From NCBI GenBank assembly GCA_014706295.1, contig JACSVZ010000002.1, positions 136,696,682 to 136,760,681 of the forward strand: a stretch of DNA of 64,000 nt, in the 5' to 3' direction. The translations under genes were made by a program, and so were the position numbers. Shown here piece by piece: positions 41,201 through 53,746 of this stretch (its first letter is position 1; each line of letters begins with the position of its first letter). The stretch comes from Lycocorax pyrrhopterus obiensis (Eukaryota > Chordata > Aves > Passeriformes > Paradisaeidae). Below the pieces are notes generated by a model that was given only the letters and a program-made list of their open reading frames with translations, searched no databases and was not told where the DNA came from.

Positions 41201-43027
41201 CATTCATTTTGTCTGGATCAAAATTATGCATGTTCTGTGGGCCTCTAATCAATCAACTTATTTAAAGATTTATCAAAGAAAATTTAGCACTCAACAACCA
41301 CTAAAGTCTAACTGCTAATTATGGTAGACTAAAACACTAGGTCTATAATCAAGCACATGTGCATGAGCTTTTGTCCTAAAAATTATATGTTATTTTTCAA
41401 ATGAAAGAACAGGGAAGAGAAAGACAAGTCTATTTAGATGAATTTATCACATATTCTCCCAAAATAGGATGACAAATATTTGGCAGCAGAAACAATCTTT
41501 AACTGTACTTTTGCACACTGATAATAAAGTGACACAGCCGTCCATAATGAGCTTTTGAGAGGTTCTAGTGGTCAAATACTCCCTCCTGCACAGAAGAGTC
41601 CCCTGCCTGCAAGCCAGATCTCTGGTCTTGGACTGTGTACTTCTTGTCTGGAGCTCAGGCGCGTAATTTTACAGAGCAATTGCTCTTTTTCAGCCTCACA
41701 ACTGCTACTTCATGCTATTCAACCATCTGAGTGGTAATAACACAGCCAAGGGAAACCTCAAGCAGATCTAAGGTTGGTATGGGATTCTGAGGGGAAGAAT
41801 GAGGGGCATGTGATCCCCTGTGGTGTTGGTATCCCTTTCAATCCTTCTGATTAGGAGAAAAGCTCTGGCTGCAAGTGCTTCTAGCAAACCAATGCCTAGT
41901 TGCACAGTTGTCTCCAAGGGTTTGGGCTTTATAACCATAGTACCTCATCTGAAGACGAAGTAGGACTGCTGGGAGGAAATGAAACTACCTGGTCAAGGCA
42001 AATAAAAATATAACTGTAAGTGGACATTTTTAACTCAGGAGGACCTTTAAAAATACTCTTTTCAGGGGACAGGGACCTAACTACAGAGCAGAAGAAAACT
42101 GCGCCCAGGTTTAGAAGGAAGGCTGAGAAGTAAGTACTAAAATTGGGACACTAGATTTTAAGACATAATATTTGGATTTATTTGGGGAATTGTTAGGCAG
42201 AATCTCCTGGGAAGCAATTATGGGGAGGAAGTGCAGTCAGAGAGATGGCTGATATTTTTTAAATGACATCCCAACTATTTTAAGGGGAAATGAACTTTGG
42301 CAAATGACTCATGAGGCTAACAAGGGAGCTTCTTAATGAACTAAAATGCTAAGAAGTACAGACAAAAAAAAAATAAAGGAAAAAAAGATGGACAGCAAGA
42401 AAGGTATGTAGAAATGGTGCTTAGGAACAAAATGAAGAAGGTCTAAGTCCAAGGGGAATAACACTAGGGAGGAGTTTTATGGGTTATACAAAGGGAGTCT
42501 ACAAGTATGCTAGTGGCAAAAAAAGGACGGGGAAAATTGCAGATTCACCAGTAGGTGGCAAAGACAATAATATTCAATATAGAAAAGGCTAAAGAACTCC
42601 ATGCATTGTGTGCATCGTTCTTCATAAGGAGTAACGCTCATGTATCAGTCCAGTTGGGAAGGAGAGAGGTAATTGTTTCTGGGTTTACATTGAAAAGTTG
42701 GATACATTCACATTCAGGTTCACTCAAGGGTACCAGAAGAGCTGTCCCACCATGACTGAAAAGCTGCTGTCTGTAATCCATGGAAAAATATGGCAATCAG
42801 TGTTAGTCCTTCATGACTAGACAAATTGGTGATACACTTGTCCTGATGAAAGCAAAAGGGATCACTACAGGCGCTGTAAACTAGTAATCCTCCCCTCAAT
42901 TCCTGGAAGTAGCCTAAAGAGCACATTTTTGTAATCCATTTTCCGTCACCTGAAAGATGATGCTATTTGGGAATGGTTAGCACAGACTTACCAAGGGCGA
43001 ACGATGCTTGATGAACCCAAATTACAT
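38286..43027. other. Intronic sequence, nothing recognised
   Basis: AT-rich to 41500, then moderately richer in GC (41530-42140) without a recognisable element. An A-rich patch lies at 42364-42388. Confidence 0.55.
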
Positions 43028-44075
43028 TTAAACACCTGAAGGGATGTTATAAGTGGCCACTGCTTCCAGCAGATCTGAAATGTGAACATTTCCTTGCCTG
43101 GCCACAGGAGCCCAAAGCTGGGGCAGCTTGAGACCTGGGGATGTACGACTCAAGCCAATGGACTTTCTTGCTTCTTTCCCATTTGTGGATTTAACCAGTT
43201 TCGCAGCTGAGCAAGTATCCCAGAGAAACACACACACACACACAAGACACCAACAGGGTGGGCTACAGGCAGCCACAGGCAAGACACTGCTTTGACAGCA
43301 CCCCCTGAGCATGAGCACCAGTGGCCAAACCCTCTCTTTGTCTGGAAGACACAGGAGGTCACTCATGCATGTGCATACACAGGATTACCTGAGTTCATGA
43401 GCACATGTACATTCACAGGTGCCACAAGTACCAGCGTGATCCTTCTGTCTGCCTGGCAGCCCTGCCCAGATCCCAGGCCCTCTTACTGGCCCCAGGGGTT
43501 CCCTCATCACTGGCTGGTCCAGCTCAGTGGTTACTAGCAAACATGCAGCACTGGTATACTTGTCCAGCATGGACTCCCCACCCACCCGATACTTCACCCT
43601 AGATCCAGAACCTCCTTCCTGCTGGTTTGTCCAGATGGAAGTGTGCTGGTGAGTGACCCACGCATACCCAGTATGGAGAAGCTGAAGACAGTTGTCGTCA
43701 CGCTGCCTCAGCACCTGTCACAGGGCTTCCTCCAAGTGCTGGCATTGAGCCCCTCACTTGCTTCACTCATGCTGGTTCCTCCTGATAGTTATTTTTTGGG
43801 ACAAATGCCATTCCCACCCCAGTGAGTGGCAGCTGAGACCCCCACTCACTTCAGTAGCTGGCATGGAGACCCCAGTCTCTCCAGTAGTTGATACCAGGCC
43901 AGGGTAATCTACACCCCCAGCCTGGCTCCAGTAGCTGGCACTCAGCCCTTTAAACTCTCACACAGGCAGGACAGAGAGTGAGATTTCTCTGAAAGTTAAA
44001 AATTATTTAATAAGAAGATAGGTTATGGTGATCTGGTGCAGGCCTCAGCCAGACTAGTGTACTGATCAGAGCCCT
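43028..44075. repeat. GC-rich block, probable ERV/LTR remnant with internal subrepeats
   Basis: About 1 kb of GC-rich sequence sits abruptly in AT-rich intron. It contains three spaced copies of a CAGTAGCTGGCA-like motif (43852, 43882, 43928), a CA microsatellite (43228-43244), and an AT-rich ATTTAATAAGAAG stretch near 44005 followed by GGTGATCTGGTGCAGGCCTC. This pattern resembles avian LTRs I have seen, but I cannot name a family or fix the ends. Open frames of up to 112 codons occur on both strands and look like products of base composition. A degenerate minisatellite is the alternative. Confidence 0.4.
43228..43244. repeat. (CA)n microsatellite
   Basis: About 8.5 uninterrupted AC units lie inside the GC-rich block. 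Confidence 0.9.
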
Positions 44076-44987
44076 TTTTCACACAGCACTCACATAATGA
44101 TGAAAATGCACAAGAATGACACAAAATAATTCATTATTTGGAAAATTACTTTGTGTTAAGACTTCAAAAGCCCATATTAAAGAGAAAGAGTGCTCTGAAG
44201 TGTGTGATTTTATTGCAGTACTTAAGAACCTCCATAAGAACTCACAGATGCTAATAATAAGGGCTCTGTAATTTAGCAGATAAAAGCAGAACAAAAGCCA
44301 GTGGCTGGAAGTTTAAAAATCAGAATTAAAAAGTCTTCCTTCTAAGTGAGACAGAGTGATCAGTGGGATAAAAGAAAGTTTTCTTAAAGCTTGATGTCTT
44401 AGGGAGCTAAATTTGTTTCCAGAAGTTATTCTTTAGCCAAATGTGTGTTTGTGGTATCAAGAAAATGGTGTGAAGTGTGTGAAGCGCTATAAAAATTACC
44501 CAGATTAAGTCCACAGAGCTATTTTTCTCTGTACTTCCTTTGGATTTATACAGGAATGGTGGTACCAGTACAACATACAGGTAAAATAGGTAGAAGCACC
44601 ATGGCAACATGGTATTGATTTTATAAAGAGTGATTGTCTTCTGTGCTACAGCTTTACATGTGCATCTGGCATTAGGAAAGGCATGAAAGCCTGTAGTAGG
44701 TACAGGCATTAGTGGGATGTTTTCCATCTAAGCTAGTATTCCAAGACAAAAAAGTATTTGTTAGATAATTTTCTGTGACTTCCTAGACAATGTGACAGAT
44801 ATTCATACATTCAGACAAAAGTCAGAAACTCCAGCACCTTTTTTATTATTCTTCTTGTTATCCAACATGTTGAATAGATGTAAAAATAGACATATAGATT
44901 GGCTTATGTCTAGCAGGTTTCTTTAGTTTTAGTATGTTTCATCTAAATGTATCTATTCATGCAATTTAATCATTCCCTGTTTTGATT

Positions 44988-45210
44988 CTCCTTTCCTTTC
45001 CTTTCCTTTCCTTTCCTTTCCTTTCCTTTCCTTTCCTTTCCTTTCCTTTCCTTTCCTTTCCTTTCCTTTCCTTTCCTTTCCTTTCCTTTCCTTTCCTTTC
45101 CTTTTCCTTTTCCTTTTCCTTTTCCTTTTCCTTTTCCTTTTCCTTTTCCTTTTCCTTTTCCTTTTCCTTTTCCTTTTCCTTTTCCTTTTCCTTTTCCTTT
45201 TCCTTTTCCT
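44988..45210. repeat. Pyrimidine microsatellite: (CCTTT)n then (CCTTTT)n
   Basis: About 22 uninterrupted CCTTT units (to 45100) switch abruptly to about 18 CCTTTT units (45101-45210). The plus strand is pure pyrimidine and the minus strand pure purine, with mirror symmetry. The minus strand is the sense strand of CSMD3, so the intronic RNA would carry the GGAAA/GGAAAA purine repeat. Open frames through it encode only low-complexity Lys-Gly or Phe-Ser-Leu repeats and are artefacts. Confidence 0.97.
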
Positions 45211-46998
45211 TTCTTCAATTTAATTCAATTTTTATTAAGGGGTTGCTGAAACAGTGTAATGACAGAGAGCAGCCATACACACAGCAGTTATGGCAAAATG
45301 TGAACAGAAACAACAGAGAGCCTATAGTATCCATCAGGAAGTAAGCCTAGTGACAAACTTAGAGTTTAAAGTTTGTTGCTTTTACAATTCCAACCTGGCA
45401 AACAATTTTTCAGTGGATTTCTTGTAGAGAGAACTCCAACATTAAACAGTAATTCATTAGTACTCCTTCAAATTTTATATTAAGCTAGAAGTGGTATTAT
45501 TAGTATTATACAGCTAGGACTTTACTGAATCCAAGATTTCGATTATGTGTAGCCACATTTCTGCATTCGATATGCAGGAGAGCTAAAAATAGTATATCCT
45601 ATTTGTTCACATTCTCTAGCTTTATACTAACTGCCAAAATTATTTTTAGCACCCACATCCTGACATATTTAAGTCCTACTAGTATTTCTTACCTACATGC
45701 TTCAATAATCCTGTACATCAGCTACCAGTTTTTTCTTAATATTGCTGAAAGAAATGCGTGATAAGTCCACAGAAGTCACTAGATGGAAATCCTATTCTGT
45801 TGATAAACACCATCTGCTCCCTTCTTTCCTTCCCCACCTCCCATTATCCATAAAGCTGTGATCATTCTTGAACTTTTTAACATTGCTCTCAAATCCCTCT
45901 CAAAAACATTTCAGCAGAATTGCTGAACTCCATAGCAGGACTCCAGTACCAACATGAAGACCATTTCATTACTTATACAGTGTCTAATAATTCAATTTTA
46001 TAACACATCTTTATAATTATGTGCAGCAGCACAAACCAGATAAAGTTATATTTCATGCCACGATTATAAATATTTGCAATTTATCTCCTGGGCATTCAGA
46101 GTTTTCAGTATAAGAGCAATCTATGTATTATTTTAATATTTTTTTTGCCATGGCCAACAGGATAACACAAAAATGTCTATCATATTTAACTTGAGTAAAG
46201 ATTGCCATACAATCGCAATACATTTCTTAATGAAGTCAATGATTTTAGCAATGTCAGCTACCTGTTTAATAGCTGTAAAATAAAGCATTGAGAACAGAAG
46301 GAAGCACTGTTCAAAGCAGGACTAGGTCCACTGAATTCCCTTTGCTGTATAGGCAAGCTGCTACGCTGCTTTCTTTCTCAGCAGCTGTATTTCCCCTCCC
46401 GTACTCTCAATGAATAAAGCTGCTTATGTATCTTAGGACAACAGGAAATGGAAAAGTGCATCTAACTCTTCTATTTCAAAACCAAATTATCTCATCAGAA
46501 ATAAAATAAAAGGGCACAGCTACGCTGTGACTTAGCCTAAATTATCAAATATGACATTAAGTATAGCATTCCTCCTCCAGATATTAATACCTATACATGT
46601 TGTAGAGAGCCTGAAAGGTACTAAATAACCTCCCCAGAAACCTCTCCAGAAAAAAAGACAGGCACAGAATCAGCAGACTTAGAACTTCCCCATTTCTCAC
46701 TCCAACCAGCTATGCTGTGTCACTAGACGGTGGTAAAATTAGCTCCAGGGTTTTTTTAAAATCCCTCCTTAATTTTTAGTGCACCTCACCATTTTCTATT
46801 ATCACTGTAAGTGAAGTCTATTACTTTTGAGTAATCTGTTCCAGTTTTCTCTCATGAAATAATTTTTCTTCAGGGGTATTGTGCTATATAGGGAGGTATG
46901 TTTATCAGATGTGTTCTTCTCTGAATAATAAAGAAGCTGAACATGAAGAAGTTTGTGCATAATGGTGCCGTAGATAACTCAAATATGCCACTTGATAT

Positions 46999-47059
46999 AG
47001 AGAAAAGAAAGAGGGGTTGAGAAGAAGAGAAGGAAGGAGAGGAGAGAAGAATGGAGGGA
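46999..47059. repeat. Purine-rich tract
   Basis: About 60 bases are almost entirely A and G with only three T interruptions, built on AGAA and GGAG words. It is probably a decayed (GAA)n/(GGA)n simple repeat. Confidence 0.75.
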
Positions 47060-49224
47060 CACAGATTGCAGACTGAGGCTTATAATATTGATGTTTGGCA
47101 GGCCAGAGTTGGTATTTTTGTGGTCTATAATGCACTTGGTTTGACTGAATGCAATTGCAGTGGCTTACATATGGTGGCTCAGCATACTCTATTAATAATA
47201 TAATTTTATATATTTTCATAAACATTTTTATTCTCAGGAGATCAAAAAATGAGTATGTTCCTATATGTTAGGATCAAGAAAGTCCACCATAGATTTATAT
47301 TTCTCACAGATTCTGTCAGGTACTCTGGAGTTTCTTGTCAACTTTCATCTCAACTGCAAATTTGTCAAGAGGACAAGAAGTCAGAAGAATAGATGTTTGG
47401 AGCTTTGGGGTTTTTTTGGGGAGGTTTTGTTGGGGTTTTTTTTGATAGTGAACAGTAATGGATTCCATATAACCATCTACCTGTGTAATCTATTTCAAAG
47501 CATTTCAAAAGAAAGTGTTTCAAATTATCTCTGATTATGGAAGGTATGTTCCTTCTTTTTCAAATTACAACTGGATCTAATCCCTTTAGGTATATATCGC
47601 CACTTCTCATCCTATCCTCTCATGCCACCTCTATCATTTTGCTTTATTGCAATGACAGGTTGCTAATCATTTCTATCTTAAATTTCAAATTGCATATCCA
47701 TAATGAAGCATTAAATTACGAGGCATGGTATTTAGGGGTACTAAGTATGCAGATGTTTCATCAAGAAGCTAAGAAGGAGCTACTGGGCAATCAAAATTTT
47801 TGAAAACTGGATACTAGGTAGAACCAGATCTTGAAATGCTGATTGCAGGGTTATACACATTCACAAAGAGTACAAGAACAGAAATGGAAATTGCCCTGAT
47901 GTAATTATCATTTAAGTACATCTATTCTCTCACATCAAGGAAAGAGGCATTAAATGAATGTAATATAATGTAATGAGTTTTCGTTTCTTTGCTATCTGGG
48001 TATAAAGACGGATAACTTCACATGAAGGCAAAAAAAACAGGTACTGAAAGAAAAATTCTCTGACTGAATGAAGTTACCTTGATTCAGGTCTTAAAACAGT
48101 AGATCTGTCTGTGGTAAGGGAGACTCCATTGAACTAAAACTCTGGTGTACAGCCTAACATTTTGAATATTCCTAATTTCACAAAATAAAACATCAGTTTC
48201 AAAAAAGATGAATATCAAGTTCAAGGTAGCAAGTTTATGTTTTGTTCTAAAATGCTGATTTCTGTGGTGAAAGGTAAAATTTCCCCAGACTTTAAAGTGA
48301 CCTAGAAGCTTGAGTTCTATTAATCAGCATGTTATTTTCACCTAGAAAGGAGCTATGTGAGGAGTCAGTCACATGTGCAAGCTGTAGTCTACTGTTGATC
48401 TTCCATTTTAGGTTTAATTATTCTCTATCATAACTGAGGTGCATAGTATGCTTCTGTTAGCATTAGCAGTGCAAAATTTTTCAGTAAACTGTTTATAAGA
48501 TGGACAGATGATACCATATATAATGAATTCAACAATGAGAACAATGAATTCAAAGCATGAAAAGCATATATTTTGCATAGTTTAAAAAAAGTTGGAATTG
48601 CAATATACATTTTAATATAACATTTTTAATAATGCTCGAGTTACCAAATGCTTGCAAATTTGACTCTGCTTGACTGCAGAGTAGATATAATCTAGAAAAA
48701 ATCAGTTACATATAGCCTGAATTTCTCTTTTCTAAATTACCTCTTTTTTATGTGCAACCCAGAAAATAAAATGGTAGTATGTAATGATTTCAGCTATTTT
48801 CTCTAATAACTCAAGGAACAAGAAGGGCCTAAAAATTATTTTATGTTTTTCATTTCGTATCTTGATATATAGGAGGAAATTTCTGTATGAAGTAGCATTT
48901 TAATGCATCCTACCTGAAGGTAAACTATATCAACGGCTGAAGACATTTTACTACTGAGTGATTCTGGGCTGTATTTCTACAGCAGCCCTTCATTGTATTA
49001 CCAGTTTTTGGATATTTTCCTAGCTATCAAAGTGTTACTCAGCTAGTTACTTCCTCAGAGACTGGTTTCTGCAGTTTGTTTGTTGCAGATGGAGCCAAGC
49101 AGTGTACAGCAATGGCCTCGGAACTTCTCCAGGCTGTTTACTATAGCTCCTGCTTTGCTGACAGAGACACTTAATGGAAACAGAATAATGAAGTATCTCC
49201 ATGTCGAGTGTCTTTAAAAAAGAT

Positions 49225-49243
49225 GGAGGGGGGGAAGGGGGGG
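49225..49243. repeat. G-rich run with quadruplex potential
   Basis: GG, then seven G, AA and seven G on the plus strand, which is the template strand for CSMD3. Splitting each G7 into two G3 tracts gives the four tracts needed for a quadruplex. It is followed by about 60 bp of A-rich simple sequence (49247-49310). Confidence 0.7.
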
Positions 49244-50014
49244 AAATCCAAAAATGAAAAAAACAAAACACAAAACACAATAACAAAGAAAAAGAGAAAA
49301 AACAAAAGTTTCTGTATATATCCTATAAATGGAGTGCATAGTCCTGGTACCAAGAAATGTGTTTAAAAAGTGAATGCGTGATAGAAACCAACTCTTCAAA
49401 CACTACTAAATTGAATTTGATCATAAACAAGATCCTTCTTGGAACATACATATACAACACATATGTGTACATATACAATGCTGTGAACATCTGGACTTCA
49501 AGAATACATGTTCCAGATCATTAACTTCAGTGTCTGTGTGAAAATTATAGAAAATTGTGAAAACTGCAATAGAGAAATAGCTTTATGCCAATTCAGAGAA
49601 CTGAGTCAGCAGTTCTGTGCAAACATATAAGAAGGAATCCATTCACAAAACTTGCAGATTCCACTATCTAGCAAAATTCAAGTCTAACTAGTAATGTCTT
49701 GATGTTAGTTTGAATAAGCATGTGTCAGAAGGACCAGGACGATAAAAATTAAGTTTTTCAGAATTTAAAGAACTTGCCGTTATTAGAGGTCATAAAATAT
49801 TTGTTTCTGGATTGGACTATAGATTGTAGGGTTTTAAATATTTTGGTTTGACATATGACTCTGTGCATCTGTGAATGCTTACATGAAAAGCAAATATTGT
49901 AACTTGGATAAGGTTATATGTGTGTATTTTTGTATATTTCTGTGGGATGTTTAGGTTTTGTATGTATAGAGATCAGAGGAAGAAAACCAGAATATTTTGT
50001 TAAGAATGTCTTAC

Positions 50015-50127
50015 CTTCATAGTAAACTTTAAACCCATGAGCACTAACTGCAAAGTCACTTGTCAAGCGCAGTGAAAATACAGATTTTGTACTTGTCACA
50101 GGTGGAGGAAGATGAAATCCTGTTAAC
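50015..50127 (-). CDS. CSMD3: CSMD3 coding exon encoding the C-terminal part of a CUB domain
   Basis: This internal exon is 113 bp on the minus strand. The acceptor ends TTTTTTGTTTCGTAG (AG at 50129-50128) and the donor is GAAG|GTAAGA (GT at 50014-50013). It enters with the third base of a codon, so the previous exon should end with two bases, AG if the residue is the Arg I remember. It ends with the first base of a Glu codon. The 37 whole codons begin LTGFHLPPPV and end AHGFKVYYE. These are the last beta strands of a CUB domain, which typically closes with the GFxxxY pattern seen here. No cysteine is expected in this part. Joining it to the Sushi exon at 6647-6841 completes GAA and gives YYEELQSSSCG, the normal CUB-to-Sushi linker. 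In human CSMD3 this is the end of the first CUB domain, near the N terminus. The upstream exon that begins the CUB domain is not in the window. Confidence 0.9.
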
Positions 50128-51169
50128 CTACGAAACAAAAAAGCACAACTCATGGTTAATTGTTTGGAAAACAAAACTGTATGTGAAAGGTTGCTGTTCC
50201 CAATAATATTTGATCATGGAAAGGACAGCGGTCTTAAAAATATGTAGTTTGCATTACTTGAAAAAATTATTTTTGTGTAGTAATTGAGGATTATAAAACT
50301 TGGCTGTTTTTGATGGACACTGAAACATCAGTTTGATAAAACTATATTTAGTGTGGATGATAGTGGGATGTAGAATCTGTACTTAAAAACAGTTCGGGTT
50401 ATCAGTAGCTGAAAAAAATAAAACAACCAAAGAAATAACAGTCCACCAGACAATTTACACTCCTTAGGGTTATGTTCAACAATGTCTTGCACTATGTATC
50501 TTACACAGGTTTCTACTAAAATTTGTATTAGCTGAACTTTTCCACAGTAACATGATGAAATAAAGTGGACCATGATTAACTTTAATGAGGGAATTTAATA
50601 TTATTTATACTGTGCACTTTAGCCTCTGAGAAGAAATTTCTGATTTCAACTCAAAGAACAGCATCATTGTGAAATAACAGATCCATAAGAAAAGCTCTCT
50701 TGAAAGGAATTACGGGGTTGTTAAGGTTTGTGTTTTTGTTGTTTGTATGTTTGGTTTTGTTTGTTCTATTAAAACCACTATGTTTGAGACACAAATGAAA
50801 GAAAATTTTTTGTGTACTCAGCACTGCTGATAAGATCTGCTGATACAAATTTCTACATATTCATTTGATGTATATATGACAACACTTATCTTCCTCAGTT
50901 CTAGGAGAATAACCTCATCAGGGTTCCTATTAGACCAACAAAGCCCATAATATTTACCTGTTAAAAATGCGTAAAGAGCAAGTTGAAGAATTTAGCTATG
51001 TACACACACCAGTGAAACCTAGACGTACATTTGGAACCCAGTTAGCCGTGTGTGGTGAATTGTGTAGCAGATTAGGATGACATATTTTATTAATTATTGA
51101 GATTAAAATTACTTTCATGTGTTTGTAGATAAGCCCTTATTTTACATTTTACTTTGAATTTAGAACTAC

Positions 51170-51273
51170 AGAAAAATTTAGGTCAAAAGGGATCTATAGA
51201 GGCCACATAGCCCAAGCTACTGTTCAAAGTGGGCCTAAAGTCAGAGTTAGTCTAGGTTGCTCAAGACTTACAT
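51170..51273 (-). mobile_element. Short CR1 3' scrap, minus strand
   Basis: About 100 bp resembles the CR1 3' region in antisense: AAAAGGGATCTATAGAGGCC, CTACTGTTCAAAGTGGGCC, GTCTAGGTTGCTCAAGAC. It is strongly diverged and old, so the boundaries are approximate. Confidence 0.6.
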
Positions 51274-51337
51274 TTTCCCTTTTCATTGATGGACTTATTT
51301 TTTTGTTTGCTTGGAGGTCTTTTGTGTTTGGTTTAGG

Positions 51338-51367
51338 TTTTTTTTGTTTGTTTGTTTGTTTGTTTTG
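51338..51367. repeat. (TTTG)n microsatellite
   Basis: A T run followed by about five TTTG units. A complementary AAAC repeat lies about 550 bp to the right. Confidence 0.85.
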
Positions 51368-51916
51368 TAATGAAACTATATATACAGCTACATAGGCTAG
51401 TCTGGAGCACATTTTAAGAAATATATAAACTCTGATAATTTTACTGGAAGAGATGACATGTATTTTTAATTTTGCTTGATGTAAGAACAAACACCAATGG
51501 TGTTTACTGATGTTTTAATACGTTTACTGCCGGTTATTCTGAAATTCAGTCTCAGTCTTCTTCTGAAATCACAAATTAACTGATAAGTTATGTCCTGCCA
51601 TTATCAGCGTTTCTAGTCTCATTAGAGGGAAGGATATGAGTGATGAGAAGCCTAGAATTCAAAAGGTCAGGAAATGATTTGCTAAAAAACTACTGTAATT
51701 GCAATATTAGCACTTATTTAATGTTTTACTTATTTTTAGCTTTAAGATACATTTAGATGAGTTCTGTATAGTGTACCACTAATTTACCATGAAGCTTATT
51801 TGCTGTGGGGATCATAAAAAGTTTTATATTTTTCTCTGATCACTATATACGTGATCAAAATATACAGATACTCTAATGGGTATTATATTGACGTTTTTTC
51901 TTAAGCAATCTTTGGA

Positions 51917-51957
51917 AAACAAAAAAAAAAATTAAAAACAAACAAACAAACAAAAAA
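51917..51957. repeat. A-rich tract with (AAAC)n
   Basis: An 11-base A run followed by four AAAC units and another A run. It can pair with the TTTG repeat at 51338-51367 as a loose inverted repeat. Confidence 0.8.
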
Positions 51958-53726
51958 TCAAAAAGAAAAACCTCCTCAATACAATAGCAAATTTATGCCA
52001 TTGGTTTCAGTCATGACAGATATGAAAGCCAAATTATAATAGTACTCACATCACATAACCAGAAAATTTAAAAATATGAACAAAAGAAGCAAAGGCCCCT
52101 AAAGATGTATATAGTCATATATTTATATGTAGCAAGTCCTCAGTGGGTGTATTTAGAAAGCTGTCCTTTGTTTTGTCATTGGCATCTTTACGAATAATAT
52201 CATTAAAAAAAGACTAAATAATTTATGTTAATATGAAAAATGGAGAATTATGTACAGAATATTTATGATTTAGGAAATGCATTTTTTATTTGATAGGAGA
52301 GTATGTTTTTGTTCTATTAATAAAAAAGTTAATAAAATGCTTACATCTCCCAAAATGGCATATGCATAATCTTTTAATAAGTCCACATCAAAGCATTTTT
52401 TTCAATAGCTTGGTCATCAACCAATAAATACTTTAATTCATTGGTAAGTATCAACACTTAAAATAAGCTGGCCTAATGTAAAATCAAACCAATAATTTGA
52501 ATAAAACTCTAACTTGCATCTCACAGTAGATTTAGCTGGTATCTATTTAGCTATTCAATGATATAAAAGAATTCTCGGTATAAACATACATCCAGCAGAA
52601 AAGAAATACACAGTTATCCCAAAGTATTCAATTTTGTGTGTGGCACGTAGGCACAGCTTAGATGGGTAGTGGATTTTTAAAATGAACACGTATGTACTAG
52701 CATAGTAAACATTACAGCTCCTGATGCAAAACAGATCATTATAAGAGCTGTTGGACACCATTTAGCTTTCAGCGGTGGGCCTTTTATAGCCATCATTATG
52801 TTGCATTTAGTCAAAGAGGATAAGCTTGTTTCTTTAATTTGGTTGCTACACTTAAAGTGCTATGAAGAAATTCAGCAGTAATACTTTTCGTTTAGTGAAT
52901 GCAAAATTAATCAAAATTTTTAATGAGTAAAAATTCAACATGGAAATGTCACTCAGTAAAATACTACAGATTTTTAGAAAGAACTGCAATGTAATTAATT
53001 CTGACTAATGAAATAACCCAATTCTTGAGTGTTATTTATTAGGTTCAAAAGGACATTGACCTCAGAGCTTAAGTCTTATTTGTATGTTAAACCCTACAAA
53101 CTATCATAAGTGTTATCTGGAATAGTTTTCATTGCCATTTAAAATGAAACGTCATAACTGCAGGAGAGATGTGGCAGGTAAGCAGCAAAATACCTGTATG
53201 ATAATGTATGTGCATACATCCTATTGTCAGTTATTCAGATCAGTCACAACTAAATGTCTAACTGAGTATTCTGGTAAAAGTGAAACTTTAGGTCGAACGA
53301 TAATGCAAAATATGCAGTCATCTCATTAAGTAGATGTCATATCCATATTAAATACGTTTAAAAGTTAAATTTCCTCTAGTAGCTGAGGGTTTTTTTATCA
53401 CAGCAATTTTCCATCTTACATTCCATTTGCATATCTCATTCCATTTATATCAACTTTTTTCAAATTTAAAATACCTAATGGAGTTATTCAGGTGACTCTC
53501 TACTGCTGTTTTAGACACTGTGAGATACTTGAAACATCAGCACAGAGTTGGTAGATATGACATTGTACCACCATGAGATCCATGTGCTTCTGGAGACATA
53601 GAGGCCAGGCAGGATTCCTTAAGGATTCTAGACATGCCTATATCTTGTGCTAGGCTCTTCAATCATTCCTTTATAATCTACTACTTTGGCAGAAAACATT
53701 TGTACTATGACAGATGTGCTTTCTTC

Positions 53727-53746
53727 TTTTTTTTTTTTTTTTTTTT
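53727..53746. repeat. Poly(T) run, 20 bases
   Basis: Uninterrupted T20, followed by GGTGG and pyrimidine-rich sequence. No retrocopy is recognised beside it. Confidence 0.85.

Larger units (their letters stand above)
6842..50014 (-). other. CSMD3: 43,173-bp CSMD3 intron between the CUB and Sushi exons
   Basis: The boundaries are set by the GT donor at 50014-50013 and the AG acceptor at 6843-6842, minus strand. Both are canonical GT-AG sites, and the flanking exons are phase-compatible (1 to 1). The intron is AT-rich. It holds CR1 fragments, an LTR, a tRNA-derived SINE, a GC-rich LTR-like block and simple repeats, listed separately. I see no other coding exon with a CUB or Sushi pattern on the minus strand inside it. 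Confidence 0.88.
45211..50014. other. Intronic sequence leading to the CUB exon donor
   Basis: Mostly AT-rich and unrecognised. It contains the purine tract, the G-rich run at 49225 and a patch of GGGG runs spaced by T runs at 47407-47435. Confidence 0.6.

Noticed and set aside
43385..43714. Overlapping frames of 80-112 codons on both strands in the GC-rich block
   Set aside because: Open frames on both strands over the same DNA reflect composition. No domain is recognised, and the block looks repeat-derived.
44970..45344. Open frames coding Lys-Gly repeats (minus) and Phe-Ser-Leu repeats (plus)
   Set aside because: They are translations of the CCTTT/CCTTTT satellite and carry no gene signal.
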